A stretch of DNA of 64,000 nucleotides from contig JABBOT010000004.1 of assembly GCA_016165875.1 (NCBI GenBank), positions 20,490,007-20,554,006 of the forward strand. The letters run 5' to 3'. Of this stretch, positions 11,870 to 25,176 are shown in pieces. The notes beneath the pieces are model-generated. The model was given only the letters and a program-made list of their open reading frames with translations, was not told the origin of the DNA and did not search any database. This stretch comes from Acanthopleura granulata (taxonomy: Eukaryota > Mollusca > Polyplacophora > Chitonida > Chitonidae). Position 1 is the first letter of the stretch, and every line of letters begins with the position of its first letter. The position numbers were made by a program, and so were the translations under genes.

Positions 11870-13370
11870 TCTGACCATACAGACTTCAGACCGGGCTAAG
11901 TATGATTTTAAGCTTTCTTTTATGATGGAGAAGTTGTTTATGTTGTCCAATGAGAAGTGCATGTGAAGTAGGATGCCATATCTCTACCTAGTAATAGCAG
12001 TGTGGGTACCGTAGTCCATAATAACAGGAATTCATGCAGGCGTGCCACTTCCGTCTACCTTTGTGATTACTTGTAATTCCGAATATAAACATTTGTCATT
12101 TTCATTCCGTATTGTACGAGTAACACTTATACGATATTAATATTATGACAAAAAGTTACTCTCGCCTTTACTCATCCTTCCTTTGTTTTGAGCAAAGAGT
12201 AATTTTGTCATTGCTCAGTGGTTGAGTTGTAAATGGGTCATGACACATGGACACATTGTCTGTGTAGGCTAGGCCTTATCTTTATAATTATTGAAAGATT
12301 TGGTCATTAATCAAAAATTTGAGAATCTTAAATCCCATAGCTAACCACAAAGTAAATTAGTATATCCATGTTAATTTGGTTCAGTTGTTGGCCCATTTCA
12401 TCAATTTGTAAGCCACATTAGCACATCAATACAGCAAGTCAAATTATAGATATCATCTGACTAGAGGACTGACACAGGTTTCTCATTCATGGTATCTCCA
12501 TGATGATGCTCACCTGTAATACTGGTTAGGTGGGGGAAATATGTATGCTCTTTAAAGCCTTGATGTACATGGGAGTTCGATGAATTCTTTCAAATCTTTT
12601 CAGATATTTCTTGCAGTAGGCATACATGTTTATTTAAATCTCATGATGCAATTACAGTTAAGAACATTTAGTCTCAGATGGCGCAGAAATTGCTTGGTCA
12701 CAAGCATTGCTCAAATTCCTTCTCTGAGACATGCACTGTATTAATTGATTTTTGATATGGTGTGACTTTTAGACCAGCACTGTCTATGAAACAAGCCTTA
12801 CAAAGGACAAAAAACTGTAATAAAAATACTGCCTGAAAGCATTAATAACTACTTACCATTATTATTTTGCCAATAAAAAAAGAAACTCAAAAATGATTAT
12901 ATTTTATATTTTTACTGAAAACATCATGAAATTGTGATGAAAATGGATTTCTGGCAGCTTTTACTTATGGGATATCCTGGTTCAAGCTATAAATTCATGT
13001 CAGTTTTACTTAAATTGGGAAATATAACATTGCGTGTAGGCAACTGGTATGCAAATGTTGGTTTTGATGCCTATCTTTATATAGTTTTAGGCTCATGTTA
13101 GATTTCTTACAGTCTACACATGTAAGCCGCATTATTGGGTGAAGTGTCTTATGATATCATAGTACACGGCAGCTGGGTCCTAATTTTCACTTGACGGCCA
13201 GTAATTTTACCAACTCAACAATGCAGTTTGTATTCCCATTCTCAGTAACTTGGAGAATAATGGAGAAATAGAACGTATCAAGTAGAAAATCTTACTTTTA
13301 AATTTTGCTATTGTGTAACACTGAATAAAGCCTTCAGCCTCGGTGAGTGTGTGTGCTAATTTAACCACAG
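11870..13370. other. Non-coding stretch, nothing recognised
   Basis: No coding exon, RNA gene or clear repeat could be supported. It may be the first intron of Elongin C if the exon at 11862 is real. Confidence 0.4.
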
Positions 13371-13935
13371 GTACTCTGTTGTGGTGAGTAAAATAGTGTG
13401 CTTTAAAATTGTACTTGTTGCTTCCTCGCATGGCACTCACCCGCCCGGATAGCGCAGTTGGTTGGGCGTCCGCTTTCGGACGGGGAGATCTGGGTTCAGA
13501 CCTGGGTCGGGTCATACCAAAGACTTTAAAAAATGGTACATTGTGCTTCCTCGCTAGGCGCTCAGCAATAAGAGGATAGAGGGTGGACTGGTCGGCCCGG
13601 TGTCAGTATAATGTGACTGGGTGAGGGGACTTGTTCGGTGTCTTCGGTGAGGTCGTCTCGGTGAGGCAGCACCAGATAAAAGATACGGTGGAAATCCGTC
13701 CTGCACCAAGGAGACACCGCCTTCGTATAAGTGAAATATTCTTGAGTAGGGCGTTAAACAATAAGCATTCATTCGCATGGCACTCAGCACTGGGAGGTTA
13801 GAACAAGAAGCAGCGCTCACCAGCCCAGTATCAGTATATTGTGACTGGTCATGTCTGGTGTCTTCGGCATGATATTTCAATGGAGGCAGCAGTTTGGATT
13901 CGCCCTGCCACATGGAGACATAGTATATATATATA
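13370..13935 (+). mobile_element. Older family A SINE split by a younger one
   Basis: The left piece (about 13400-13439) reads CTTTAAAATTGTACTTGTTG then CTTCCTCG, matching the family A middle. The right piece (13787 to about 13935) resumes with GCACTGGGAGGTTAGAACAA and runs through CAGTATCAGTATATTGTGAC, GTGTCTTCGGC and CATGGAGACA. Removing the insert and one duplication restores a continuous diverged family A body. Confidence 0.75.
13440..13772 (+). mobile_element. Family A SINE, complete, nested in an older copy
   Basis: Same element as 8904-9244: A-box-like TAGCGCAGTTGG, B-box-like GGGTTCAGACC, and the same body and tail. It is flanked by a 14-bp duplication TCGCATGGCACTCA at 13426-13439 and 13773-13786. 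The flanks on both sides are themselves family A sequence, so the insertion is nested. By eye it differs from the first copy at only a few positions, suggesting recent activity. Confidence 0.9.
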
Positions 13936-14407
13936 TGTATAACCCAGTCAGCCTGAAATGTGAATTTGACTTTTTCCTGAATGGTAATTTAACTTCTATT
14001 TTAAAGTGAAAGACAGCTCATGCCAAAAAGATCGGACAATATTATGTTTATTTCGCTGAAGTATTTCTTCTAACAACCACAACGACAGTTGAAATTGACA
14101 TTTGACAGTGCTTCATCATCCAACATGAAAAGCGGCCATTCTGTCTGGGCTGTGACTTAATTGTTCCTAACGTGGAGCACTCTTGTAACCTGAAACTATA
14201 ATAAGCTGTTAGGGTTGTGGTTGAAACTTTATTATATATGTAAATTTATAGAAACTTACTCTCGTCATAACACAGTGGTCTAGAAATAATTTGTAGTGTT
14301 GTTCACACCTGTACTGGTTATAACTGAAAGGCTAAAAGAGTGTCCTGGCCCTATGTTATTACATATTATATTGACATTTAACTCAGAAGATTTATGTCAC
14401 AGCTTAT

Positions 14408-14535
14408 ATAAACAGCTGATATCTCCTAGCTCTCTGATTGATCAGTCTCATGAGTTTAAAAGCATAGGCACCCTCAGATCCCAAGTCGGCAGCAAAATAC
14501 CCAACACCCAACATTGCCTCATTCATGAGCTGTCA
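14408..14535 (+). repeat. Dispersed repeat D, plus copy
   Basis: The stretch with CCTAGCTCTCTGATTGATCA and CTCAGATCCC-AGTCGGCAGCA is matched in reverse complement at 52890-53010. The identity is high around the 5' half and lower at the 3' half. The nature of the repeat is not recognised. Confidence 0.7.
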
Positions 14536-14554
14536 TGTACTTTAAAGAACTCTG

Positions 14555-14712
14555 AATATACTGCTGTATGTGGAGAGGTCTGCAACCTGCGGGTGGTCGT
14601 GGGTTTCTGCCGGGCTCTGCCTGGTTTCCTCCCATCATAATGATGGCTGCCATTGTATATGTGAAATATTCTTGAGTACGGCGTAAAACATCGATCAAAC
14701 AAATAAATAAAT
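14555..14712 (+). mobile_element. Family B SINE, 5'-truncated
   Basis: It starts at GTATGTGGAGAGGTCTGCAA and contains TTTCCTCCCATCATAATGAT, GTGAAATATTCTTGAGTACG and GCGTAAAACATCGATCAAAC with an AAATAAAT tail. It lacks the tRNA-like head. Confidence 0.85.
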
Positions 14713-14847
14713 CCAAATATACTGAGTGCCATACCAAAACAAACATGCCTCATAATTTTTAAAAATGCTGGGCACCCTCAACATACATTCTGGGTTACAT
14801 TACACTGTTTTGCTAAATGACTGGAACAACAGAAGTTGTCAGCCTTG

Positions 14848-14912
14848 AATGAATGAATGATTATGGCTTAATGCCACCTTGGCAGTATCTCAGCCATATC
14901 ATGGCGATATAT
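14848..14912 (+). repeat. Short dispersed-repeat fragment
   Basis: A GAATGAATGA run followed by TTATGGCTTAATGCCACCTT and ATCTCAGCCATATCATGGCG resembles a repeat end often seen in molluscan DNA. That resemblance is from memory and no second copy is present in this window. Confidence 0.4.
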
Positions 14913-15810
14913 GCCTTGAATGACAGGTAAAAATTCAGATTGTTGAAATGGTTATATGTTGGATCAGAGACAATTTTTTTTAAATAAATACTTGCTAACT
15001 GAGGAGCTGAATTTAACCTTGCTTGCTGCTATTCTGGCGTGCAGTTTATATGAATTTTTAAAAGGTGACGGTAAAGCAGTTAAAGCCATGTGATTCAGTC
15101 AGTACATAGGTTCACAGACATTCTGGGGCAATACTGACCTCTGCTAAAGGGCCTGTGAAACTGTCATGTCTTTTATATCAACTAATTCAAAAGCCCATAA
15201 TGTTCAAATCTCAAGGATGGGTATCTAGACCTGAAGAAGTTAAGCTAAAATGTAAACAGCAGTTTCTGTGAGGTACCTATGAAAAACACAGGAGTTTGTT
15301 TTCTGAAATGTTTATATCATGGTCTTGGACAAAGTTTTTCTCAATTGAGTTATGCATTCATTTTAATATAAAACTTGTCTTAAAAGGGACATGGATGAAA
15401 AATAGGCATTTCTAAAGTTTGTATGCATAAACTAAGAAAAACTATGTTCTATACCCATGCAGTAACAGGGATACAGAATTGACACTGATAATGATTGACT
15501 GACACAGGTTAGATAGGGGATAGGGTTTCCTGGGTTAAACTCTGTCGCTTTGGTCACAACAAATCCAACCTACCTAAAATTCATCTTAGGACTGTACCTT
15601 CCCAACTCTCACATAAGCATGGCCTTTCAGTGAAAGTCCTGAAGTTCACGCTGAAGTTTTGTTACAAATGTTATCCCTATTCATGTTTCACTTCTCACAC
15701 ACCTCAGTACACATATTTTCTCCTTGTCAGTAGACAATGCCATGATTCAGGAGATTGCTGAAACATCTACATGTAATTATTTCTTATTTGGTTTGACAAG
15801 GACATTGTGA

Positions 15811-17443
<1,633 letters not shown>

Positions 17444-20400
17444 ATTGTGCTGGATTTTACAGAATTTCATTGTTTATCAGAAGAGACTCCGGCAGCGTGA
17501 AATGTGGCATATTGCAAAGTGTTCAAATAGGCCATTCATCCAAGCATTTCTTATGTTGTGGCAATGTTAACAAAATACTCCCTTTGTGCAACACATATAA
17601 AATGTGTTAGTGTTCACTACAGAATATGGCCAAGATACCTAGGTTACTGCTATTGGGAACTGGAAAATTGATTGCTTGAAATGAAATATTGTGTCTGAGC
17701 TCTGCGAGTGACAAGAACAGGCCAAAAAGGGGAAGCTGTCTACCAATTAGTTTATTCTATTTGTGTAAGCAGAAATGCAGATGTAGAATACATCAACCAG
17801 ATGAGGTAACAAATGTTCTAATTTGTTTAAATGAAAGCTAGGGTATTGAAGAGGGAAAATGTTATGTTTGCAACCTCCTTGAAAATCTCTTATGTTAGTG
17901 AAGAAATTTATTGAAGTGTAAACAGTCACATTGTGTAATTTCTTTAAACACTTATCAACAGCACTTGCAGGATGCAGCCAAGTCTTGTCCGTATTGTTGT
18001 GAAAAGTGAACAGTAGTGTCCCCTTCCCCCTTTTGATTAAGTTCCCTTTTATAAGGTACATATAGTCCATTGTTTAAGTTAAGTTTTGATCTGTTAGCTG
18101 GATGCTGGTATTTTGGGTTCGTTTCCATTCATGGTTGTAGCAATAGTAGTAGAGCTATTTCCCTTGATTAACATGTGTCCAGTATCCATATTATCACTTT
18201 GTAAAGCCTGTAAAACATGTATTATATCAGTGTCTCATTATTTCTGGTCTTTTTTTAAATATAAATATTCAACTTCCCTTTTAGCTAGGGAGATGAGAGT
18301 GATGTTGCATAGATTATGATGCAGACTTATGTTTGTATTTATTAAAACCTCATCAAAAAATTATGCTGTTATGGTTTTTAAAAGTAGTTGCATTTATACT
18401 TTAAGTTGAAAGTGTATTTAGGCTTGAGCGTTGTAAAATCTTGCGTGCTTGAGTTTGAGACATCTGACAGAGAATTAAAATCCTATCCTATATGTAGGTT
18501 TGAATGGGTTGTTTTTTTCAGTGGATCATTATACACTGTATGTTACATGTGTATATACTTAGATACATTATTTTGAATATTTAACGATTACCTTTAATTG
18601 TCTGTAAAAGTCTGATAGGTTATTGGTTTCAGTGCAAGAACTGCTTCTTTATTATCGTTTTTATATATCTGTGCAGTTTTAGTTTGTGAAACTTCAGATC
18701 AAGTTTGAAAGCCAGCCTTTGTAACCTGTGCACAAAGGTGGAGGTATGATAAGGCACTAAAAGTGCCCGTGGCTAGCACTGTCCGTTGAAAACAGAAATC
18801 AGTTAGTTTGTCTGTGACAACTGTTAATCATCAGTTAACTGCAAATTGGGTCATCAACCTTAAGTTTATCCAAACGGAAGCCACATATAAACTTGGTTGG
18901 TTTCCAACATTTAATATTTTTCACTGACTATTTACTTTTCCTTGAAAACCATAGAATCTGATACAAAATTTGTTGTTCCATGTTCTAAGGACCTGATCAA
19001 CCTTTAATTTTCTACCTTCAGGATTCTTTAAAATATATATTTTGTAAGCAGAATTGCATGATGGACCAATGTTACAGAATGTGAATATAATACATCTTGT
19101 TTGGCCTTCTTTCTTCTGCTTGCCGCAAGAGACACATTTAACATATACTATTGTACACAGTGGCTGTTTCCTAACAGATAGACTATATACTAGAGATCAC
19201 AACATACAGTTTCAAACGCTAGCAAATATTTGCATCACAGCAACTCCCACCTTAGTGTGCAGTGTCATAATGGCTGTCACACATCCTGCACTGCAAGATC
19301 AGGTGGGCCAAGTTATCTTTGTATGAAATATGTAGTACATGTAACATTGATGGGTATTTTACTCAGCTGTTTCCTTTTAAAATGTTTGATTATGTATTAT
19401 TATTACATAATTGTGTAGTTAAAACAAAAATACAATTTCATGGAAATTACAACACAGGATCGAGCCAACCATCCTCTGGTTCAAACCTTGATTCGCTTAC
19501 CAATACAATTAACTGTTCTGTACACATCAAGGTAAAATGTAGGTCGTGCCAATCAAAAGTTATTGTTTTAACCATGAATGATGTGGTGCCCCCCCAAAAT
19601 ATTTTGCACGAAGATCAAACTCCTGAAATAAGTCCTGTGCAAGTTTTGTTCTGGGTAGTCCATTTCCTTCATGTCCAAATCAGAGCTTGAGTAGATCCCA
19701 AACTCTGTGAATTTGACTGAATTGAACAATCTTGCATTTTCAGTTGTCTGCATCATTTTCGCTGAATCAAAAATTTATACTTTTTTTACAAAATCATATA
19801 CACTCATTTATTATATATGTAGAAATTAAAGGAAAAGGGACTGTAGGAAATTTTTTTTTCATGATCATTTTATCCTACCCGCCAGGGGAAGACTTCTCGC
19901 CTTATCATACCTCCTTTTGCACAAACGATGCATGAATGAGTGGTTTTAAATATCCAGTGTCCAAACTCAGAGGAGTGCTACAAAGCTTCAGAAAATTCTT
20001 CACGGAACACACAGTTTCATGTGCCATCAGGCAGTCTGGAAATTAAGTAGCCAGCAATCGTGGGGTCAACATTGATAGCTGCCAAATGAAATTTGTTAGT
20101 GTTTGTGTTGGATTAAGGGAGAGTGGAGAGCCTAAATGGAATATGCAAAGCTGGTCCAGCATGCAGTAAGTTTGATCATTAATGAAAATATGAATGAAAT
20201 AGATGGGTTTATTTGAGCCCATCTCAAAGCAAATTTTGGAAATGTATCCGAAGTGTCTCATAGAGGCAGGCCTGACTTGTTTGCCGCCACAAGCTCAGGA
20301 ACAGGGGTGTCAATACATTCTTTGTGATATATACAAGACAGAGCAGAATATTTCTGAGCACGGCGTGAAACGCTAAGCAAATAAATAAATAGACTGGATG

Positions 20401-20700
20401 AGTTTTTTTAATCCTGCGAGTGGGCGACTGTCGAAAAGGTCTCTCCCTGGAATGTCACCGGTTGAAGTCTTATTGTAGGAGAGCAACAAATTGCAGGGTG
20501 TAGTGTATGAAAACGTGTACGTGGATTCTGAAAGAGCCTCGGTGAGAACAGGAAGCTACGTACATGAAGAGATACTGCACTGATCAGCTTATGAATCATT
20601 TCATTTGTATGTTCTCATGCGTTTAGGATGTCAAAAATTTAACATTTAGATCGAACAATACGACTTTCTACGCCTGCTGCAGAATCGAAACGACTATTAG
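17444..20700. other. Elongin C 3' UTR and intergenic DNA
   Basis: The first part is probably 3' UTR of Elongin C, perhaps up to an ATTAAA at 18341. Beyond that there is AT-rich DNA with no coding exon that could be supported, and a family B SINE tail at 20325-20392 (GCACGGCGTGAAACGCTAAG then AAATAAATAAAT). Open frames on both strands at 19440-19756 look marginally protein-like but match nothing recognised. Confidence 0.5.
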
Positions 20701-20707
20701 TGGCGAT

Positions 20708-20971
20708 TTAACCCGCCTGAAACTGATTAAAGATCAACAAGGTGACACGTGTTAATTTGTATGCCAGGTCGTCAGTAACTTGGCAACAGCGCGGCTGATT
20801 TACCCCAGGCGTTAATTCCTCCGGTAAATCTACATGACCACTATCCTTTTTTAGTATTATTACCTTTGCATTTACATCTAGCTCGATGTGCACTGTGGTA
20901 CCTCTGCATGTTGGTGACAATATAAAGTGGTCGGCGTTGCTCTCATAAAGTTGTATGTAGAACTCCATCAT
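20708..20971 (-). CDS. Candidate UBE3D-like N-terminal exon or gene fragment
   Basis: An 87-codon frame starts with two methionines (MMEFYIQLYE) and has a protein-like composition. The run VDLPEELTPGVNQPRCCQV followed by DDLAYKL recalls, from memory, the N-terminal region of the HECT-like E3 ligase UBE3D (an LP-E-V--C--Q---D-L pattern). If so it would bind the E2 UBCH10. The resemblance is weak and no second exon with the cysteine motifs or the later domain was found on the minus strand below it. There is no clear donor: the frame ends in a stop after FNQFQAG. Alternatives are a chance frame or a gene relic. It would face away from RpS7, 1.7 kb to the right. Confidence 0.25.
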   Translation of the reverse strand: MMEFYIQLYESNADHFILSPTCRGTTVHIELDVNAKVIILKKDSGHVDLPEELTPGVNQPRCCQVTDDLAYKLTRVTLLIFNQFQAG

Positions 20972-21019
20972 CCAAGTCAACCAGTAACTTATCGTTTATT
21001 TACCCTGGGCATTTGCTCA

Positions 21020-21165
21020 AAATGAGTGAAAATATCTTGAGTATGACCTTAGACAGCAATCAATAAATGAAAGGAAAAAAAGTACACTATGTAATCATCC
21101 CAGTGAAGTGACTTAAGGGAAATATTCTTGAGTAGGGCATAAAAGACCAATAAATAAGTATAATG
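21020..21165 (+). mobile_element. Two family B SINE tail remnants
   Basis: AAAATATCTTGAGTATGACC (near 21030) and GGAAATATTCTTGAGTAGGG (near 21118) are 3' ends of the SINE family with AATAAA-rich tails. The heads and bodies are missing or unrecognisable. Confidence 0.6.
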
Positions 21166-21649
21166 AATTAAAGCGAAACTGAAGCACACATCTTTTTCTG
21201 TTGAGTGAGTGTCGTGTGGTAATATAAAACCAATGACCCTCCCCCAAAGCTTCTCATAATATGATCCATGTGGCTATACCTGTACAGTGGAATCGAAAGT
21301 ACCGGTATGCGACTGTACATCTAACTAGGATTACTGGTGTGCAGCCACAAATGCATGAGAATATGACTCTCAAACCTCAGTGAGCACCCCAATAATCTTC
21401 GTAAAACATTACAAAGCCCAAATCTGTAAGCAGCAGGGCAAGAAATTGTTGCTTTGACTGTTAAAAGCCTAACAAAACAGAAAATAAGACAATACCGAGA
21501 TTTTTACGAGAAGATTGTCCAAAAGGAAAAGTCACTTGACGCAGAAGCGCCTGTGTTACCACAGTAACGCAAAACGTCATGTTGATTCGGATACGCAGTT
21601 GGCGAAGGGACAGGACATTTCCATCAGGCGCCGGTACGGGGCCTCTGTG

Positions 21650-21888
21650 ACTCAATCGATTAGCGCGCTAGCGCATTGACCCAGAAACCTTCCACCAGTG
21701 CGGTCCCTGTTAGTTCAAGTCCAGCTAATGCTGGCTTCCTCTCAGACCGTACGTGGGAAGGTCTGTCAGCAACCTGCAGATGGTCGTGGGTTTCCCCTGC
21801 CAGTTTTCCTCCCACCATAATGCTATAAGTGAAAATATTCTTGAGTGCGGCGTAAAACACCAATCAAACAAAATAAATCAGACACCGA
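21650..21888 (+). mobile_element. Family B SINE, near full length
   Basis: The tRNA-like head (TGACTCAATCGATTAGCGCG and TAGTTCAAGTCC) is followed by TGCTGGCTTCCTCTCAG, CAGCAACCTGCAGATGGTCG, TTTTCCTCCCACCATAATGC and the tail GCGGCGTAAAACACCAATCA. It is the best reference for the family B layout in this window, with a small deletion after CATAATGC. Confidence 0.9.
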
Positions 21889-21889
21889 G

Positions 21890-22720
21890 ACAGGTCCACA
21901 CGCAGAAGTAGGCTTACTTTGATGTTCTCGATCATATTGATAATGCACTTCAACAGAGGGTTGATCAGGCGGGGTTCCGACAATATAGATACCGCCACGA
22001 TCTGCTCAGTTTGAAGGCCAACAATAATAAAGTGTAGGCCTACTGTGAGCAGCTAGAAGCTGTGAGGGCATTCTACACATCAGATTTTTATAAAGAGAGA
22101 CTAAGTACTCAGATACATTTTCTGTAAAATTTGCCGATCGAGCTGTTTTACATTTTTTCTGATATGTTACACCATACGCGGGCCTTTATCCCCCGAGTTT
22201 GCACTGTACTTCGCTTCGTCCTTGTTAGGCCAGCCACCTGGGCTAAATGACCTCACGGTCTTGCATGTTTTGATAACACTGATATCAAAAGGGCAATCAG
22301 TCAGTTGGTTGTCAAACTCTCAGACTATGGGCAGTCAATCTTTGGAAAGCATATTGATAGCTGAAATTCGGCAAGTAATTACCAGCGTGATTATTTCATC
22401 TAATTGTCTGACATTTTTAGGTGGGTACTCTTACAGAAAAGTAGAGATTGGTGAAGGCTTATTAGTCATATATAGCCTTCATGTACTGATAAATGTACAC
22501 CTCCTCGGACTTTATATATAGTTCAGAGTACAAAAGACAAACACTACCATTTTCCTCAATATCGTTGTAACAGTATATATTCTGAAATATATTCTTCCGC
22601 CGTCCCTGGATCGTTGATTTATTATTGCAAGAAGCACACTTTGGCTGGTGCTTTGACTAAATTTAAATTCCCGCCATATGCGTTTTTCTCGCGTTAATGG
22701 CAACTTCCGGCGAGACTTCC
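21890..22720. other. Intergenic DNA 5' of RpS7
   Basis: No coding exon could be supported. A 99-codon plus-strand frame near 22222-22521 is not recognised and has no splice or family support. The last 100 bases become CpG-rich towards the RpS7 start. Confidence 0.5.
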
Positions 22721-22721
22721 C

Positions 22722-22755
22722 GGGATAAAGCCTTTTCTGTCGCCGCCTCATCAAG
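22722..22755 (+). promoter_or_regulatory. RpS7: RpS7 start region: 5'-TOP tract and non-coding exon 1
   Basis: AAAGCCTTTTCTGTCGCCG contains a TOP-type start (C at 22731 or 22732, then TTTTC). A donor CATCAAG|GTTTGT has its GT at 22756. Exon 1 is therefore about 24 nt. Its match to the RpS21 start (both CCTTTTC) supports the call. The start site is inferred. Confidence 0.65.
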
Positions 22756-25176
22756 GTTTGTGTGGGCAAAGTATAGGAGGCTTGGAAATAAATGTTTCTT
22801 ATATCAGTATTTATTAGAGGTGTACCGGTAGAGGTCCAGAAAGACATAAACAGGTTATCTGCAGTTATATCTGAGATGTTTTAGAAACTGATGGGCGTTT
22901 TAAACTTAGATTGAGAGGGATTTGGACAAGCATGACATCTGGACAAGTCCATTGACTCTGTTGTTGGTGTTGCAGCGAGGCAGTAAACACAGTTGTTCTC
23001 CCGTTTTGTAGTTCAGATGACTTGGTCATGTTTTTGTCAGAGAGGTTATTAAGCAGTGTCTGCGTAATAAGTCGATGTGAGGGAATATAAAACGAATCAG
23101 TATTCTCAAATCTACTTGTCATGTTGGCTTCTGATTCAATTTGTAGTGAATGTATGAAAAACGTCACATCAGGGTGGCCCGACGAGCAGCCTTAGTTGAC
23201 AAGGAATTTTTCTTGCTGCAGTGACGAACTCAGATGCAACTGCAGTGTCATTATACATTGTGTTCAACGAAGAGTTCATGGTGACTCGGTATTTCGGCAT
23301 TTTATATTGCCATCATCTTGCCACTTCTCGTCTTAGTCTACCACAAGTCCGAGCACATGTAGTTTCACAGTCCTCCCACCCCTTGTAAAGTGAGTTAAAG
23401 TTTGATGCTTTACATTTTCATATCAAATATGTGTAGTCTTATCAAAAAACTGTTACCTTGCTCTGTCGGATTAAAATATTGTAGCTACAAATGTAAACTT
23501 ACCAAATCTGACAGTCAGTTTGGGTAATATCTTCCTTGTGTAGTTGTTGTGTTGATGGTTGAGAAATGTGTAAAGGGCAGCCACTGAAGAACAACCCCTC
23601 TTCCTTTTGAATCCGTACAAAATAAACGCGGAGTGAAGAATAGAATCAGACACTTAAATAAACTCAGTGAAAGGCAGTCTATATGCTGCAATTTCCAGTC
23701 ACGACAAGACTGAGGCATGTGGGCTCTGTATGGCGGGATGCCCCGCTCAATAGGCCTATGCCCCCAAGATGGCCTTTCCACCATGCCCCTCTCAATTTCT
23801 GGCTAAGGGTCTGACAGACCTACTACATGGTCTGTGAATGTCTTTAGCAAAGTGTTACAAAGTATAGACACAGTAAATACTCTAGATAATAATAACATTT
23901 CCTAGTCTTCTATTCATTTTGACTTTAAGATCCTTCAAAAAGCCAATAGGGATAATTTTTCTTTGGCACCCCTCCTTTGTTTGTGCTATATACAGATAGC
24001 TGACCATTCATGAAAAGTTAACCCCACAATAGAAATCAAGGCTGCAAAAATGCAGTCTCCAACTCGATATTTTTAACTAATTCAATGCTTTGGTGAGTAA
24101 GTATACAAATATACTAACCAACATTGCAAATTTTTATTTTATCATGCTTGCCTGACTGGCAATCCACTGCTATTTGTCGCCAATTCAAGGAGAAAGCATT
24201 TGGTGATATAACTTTCAGCCATCACCTCAGTGAACAACGTGACTTCTTCACGGACTGAACCCTGTGCTGATACATCTTGCAAGTAATGAATCTCAGATTA
24301 TGGCCTGGACCCATGTGATCATTTATCTACTTTGAAGTTATGCCCCAGGACAATATATATGAGCATTTTAAGCGGATTGCCACCTGGTGGACACTAGAGA
24401 TTGAAGCATTGGTCCAGCCAAATTGCTGTTTGCAAATTTTTATAGTGTGCATACAGGGGATTGTGGATTCAACTATTTTGGCGTATGTTTGTACCTGAAA
24501 TTGGCATTACATGCACATCTTAATTTAGGTGGAAACTTGTTTTCAAGGGAAGACACTCCATCTAGGCCTCATATGCTCAATAAGAGCCAAGTTATACCAG
24601 CTCAATGGCAAAAGCCAAGTTCTCACAATGGTGAATGAATTTTAATGCTGAATTGGCAACTTATGTTTGTTATTTACTTGCCAAATGGCTTCTAAATACG
24701 GAAGGAGTTTACAATCACAGCAAATCATAGCAATGGACACTGTTCAGAGGTTTTTCTAGCCAATTTCCCTTTAGAATCTCAGTTTAAATCAGTCAGAAAA
24801 CACGATATTTTTTGTCACCAATGTATCAAAAACTCAATTTATTTCATGAACACACAATTCAGAATTTTGCCACAAAAGTGGCTAAAATCCCCTGCTGTCT
24901 TAGAGATGTGTTTATGTAACTGGCAACGTATTTATGCAAACTTCTATAAGATAATTTTCAACACTGCATCAAAACGTGAGTTTTGTGCTGTTGATAATTT
25001 CACCAAGCCCTGAAACAGTACTACAGAAAAAGAAAGCAGAACATTTAGTGTGGATCTTGCACCTGTTTTTTTGTGGGTTGGTATGTCAATGTATGTATTA
25101 ACCCCTTAAACTTGCTAAAAGGGCTTTTTGTTTGTTATGAGGAGGCTAAAAATTCATTACTCATCTTTTTTAACAG

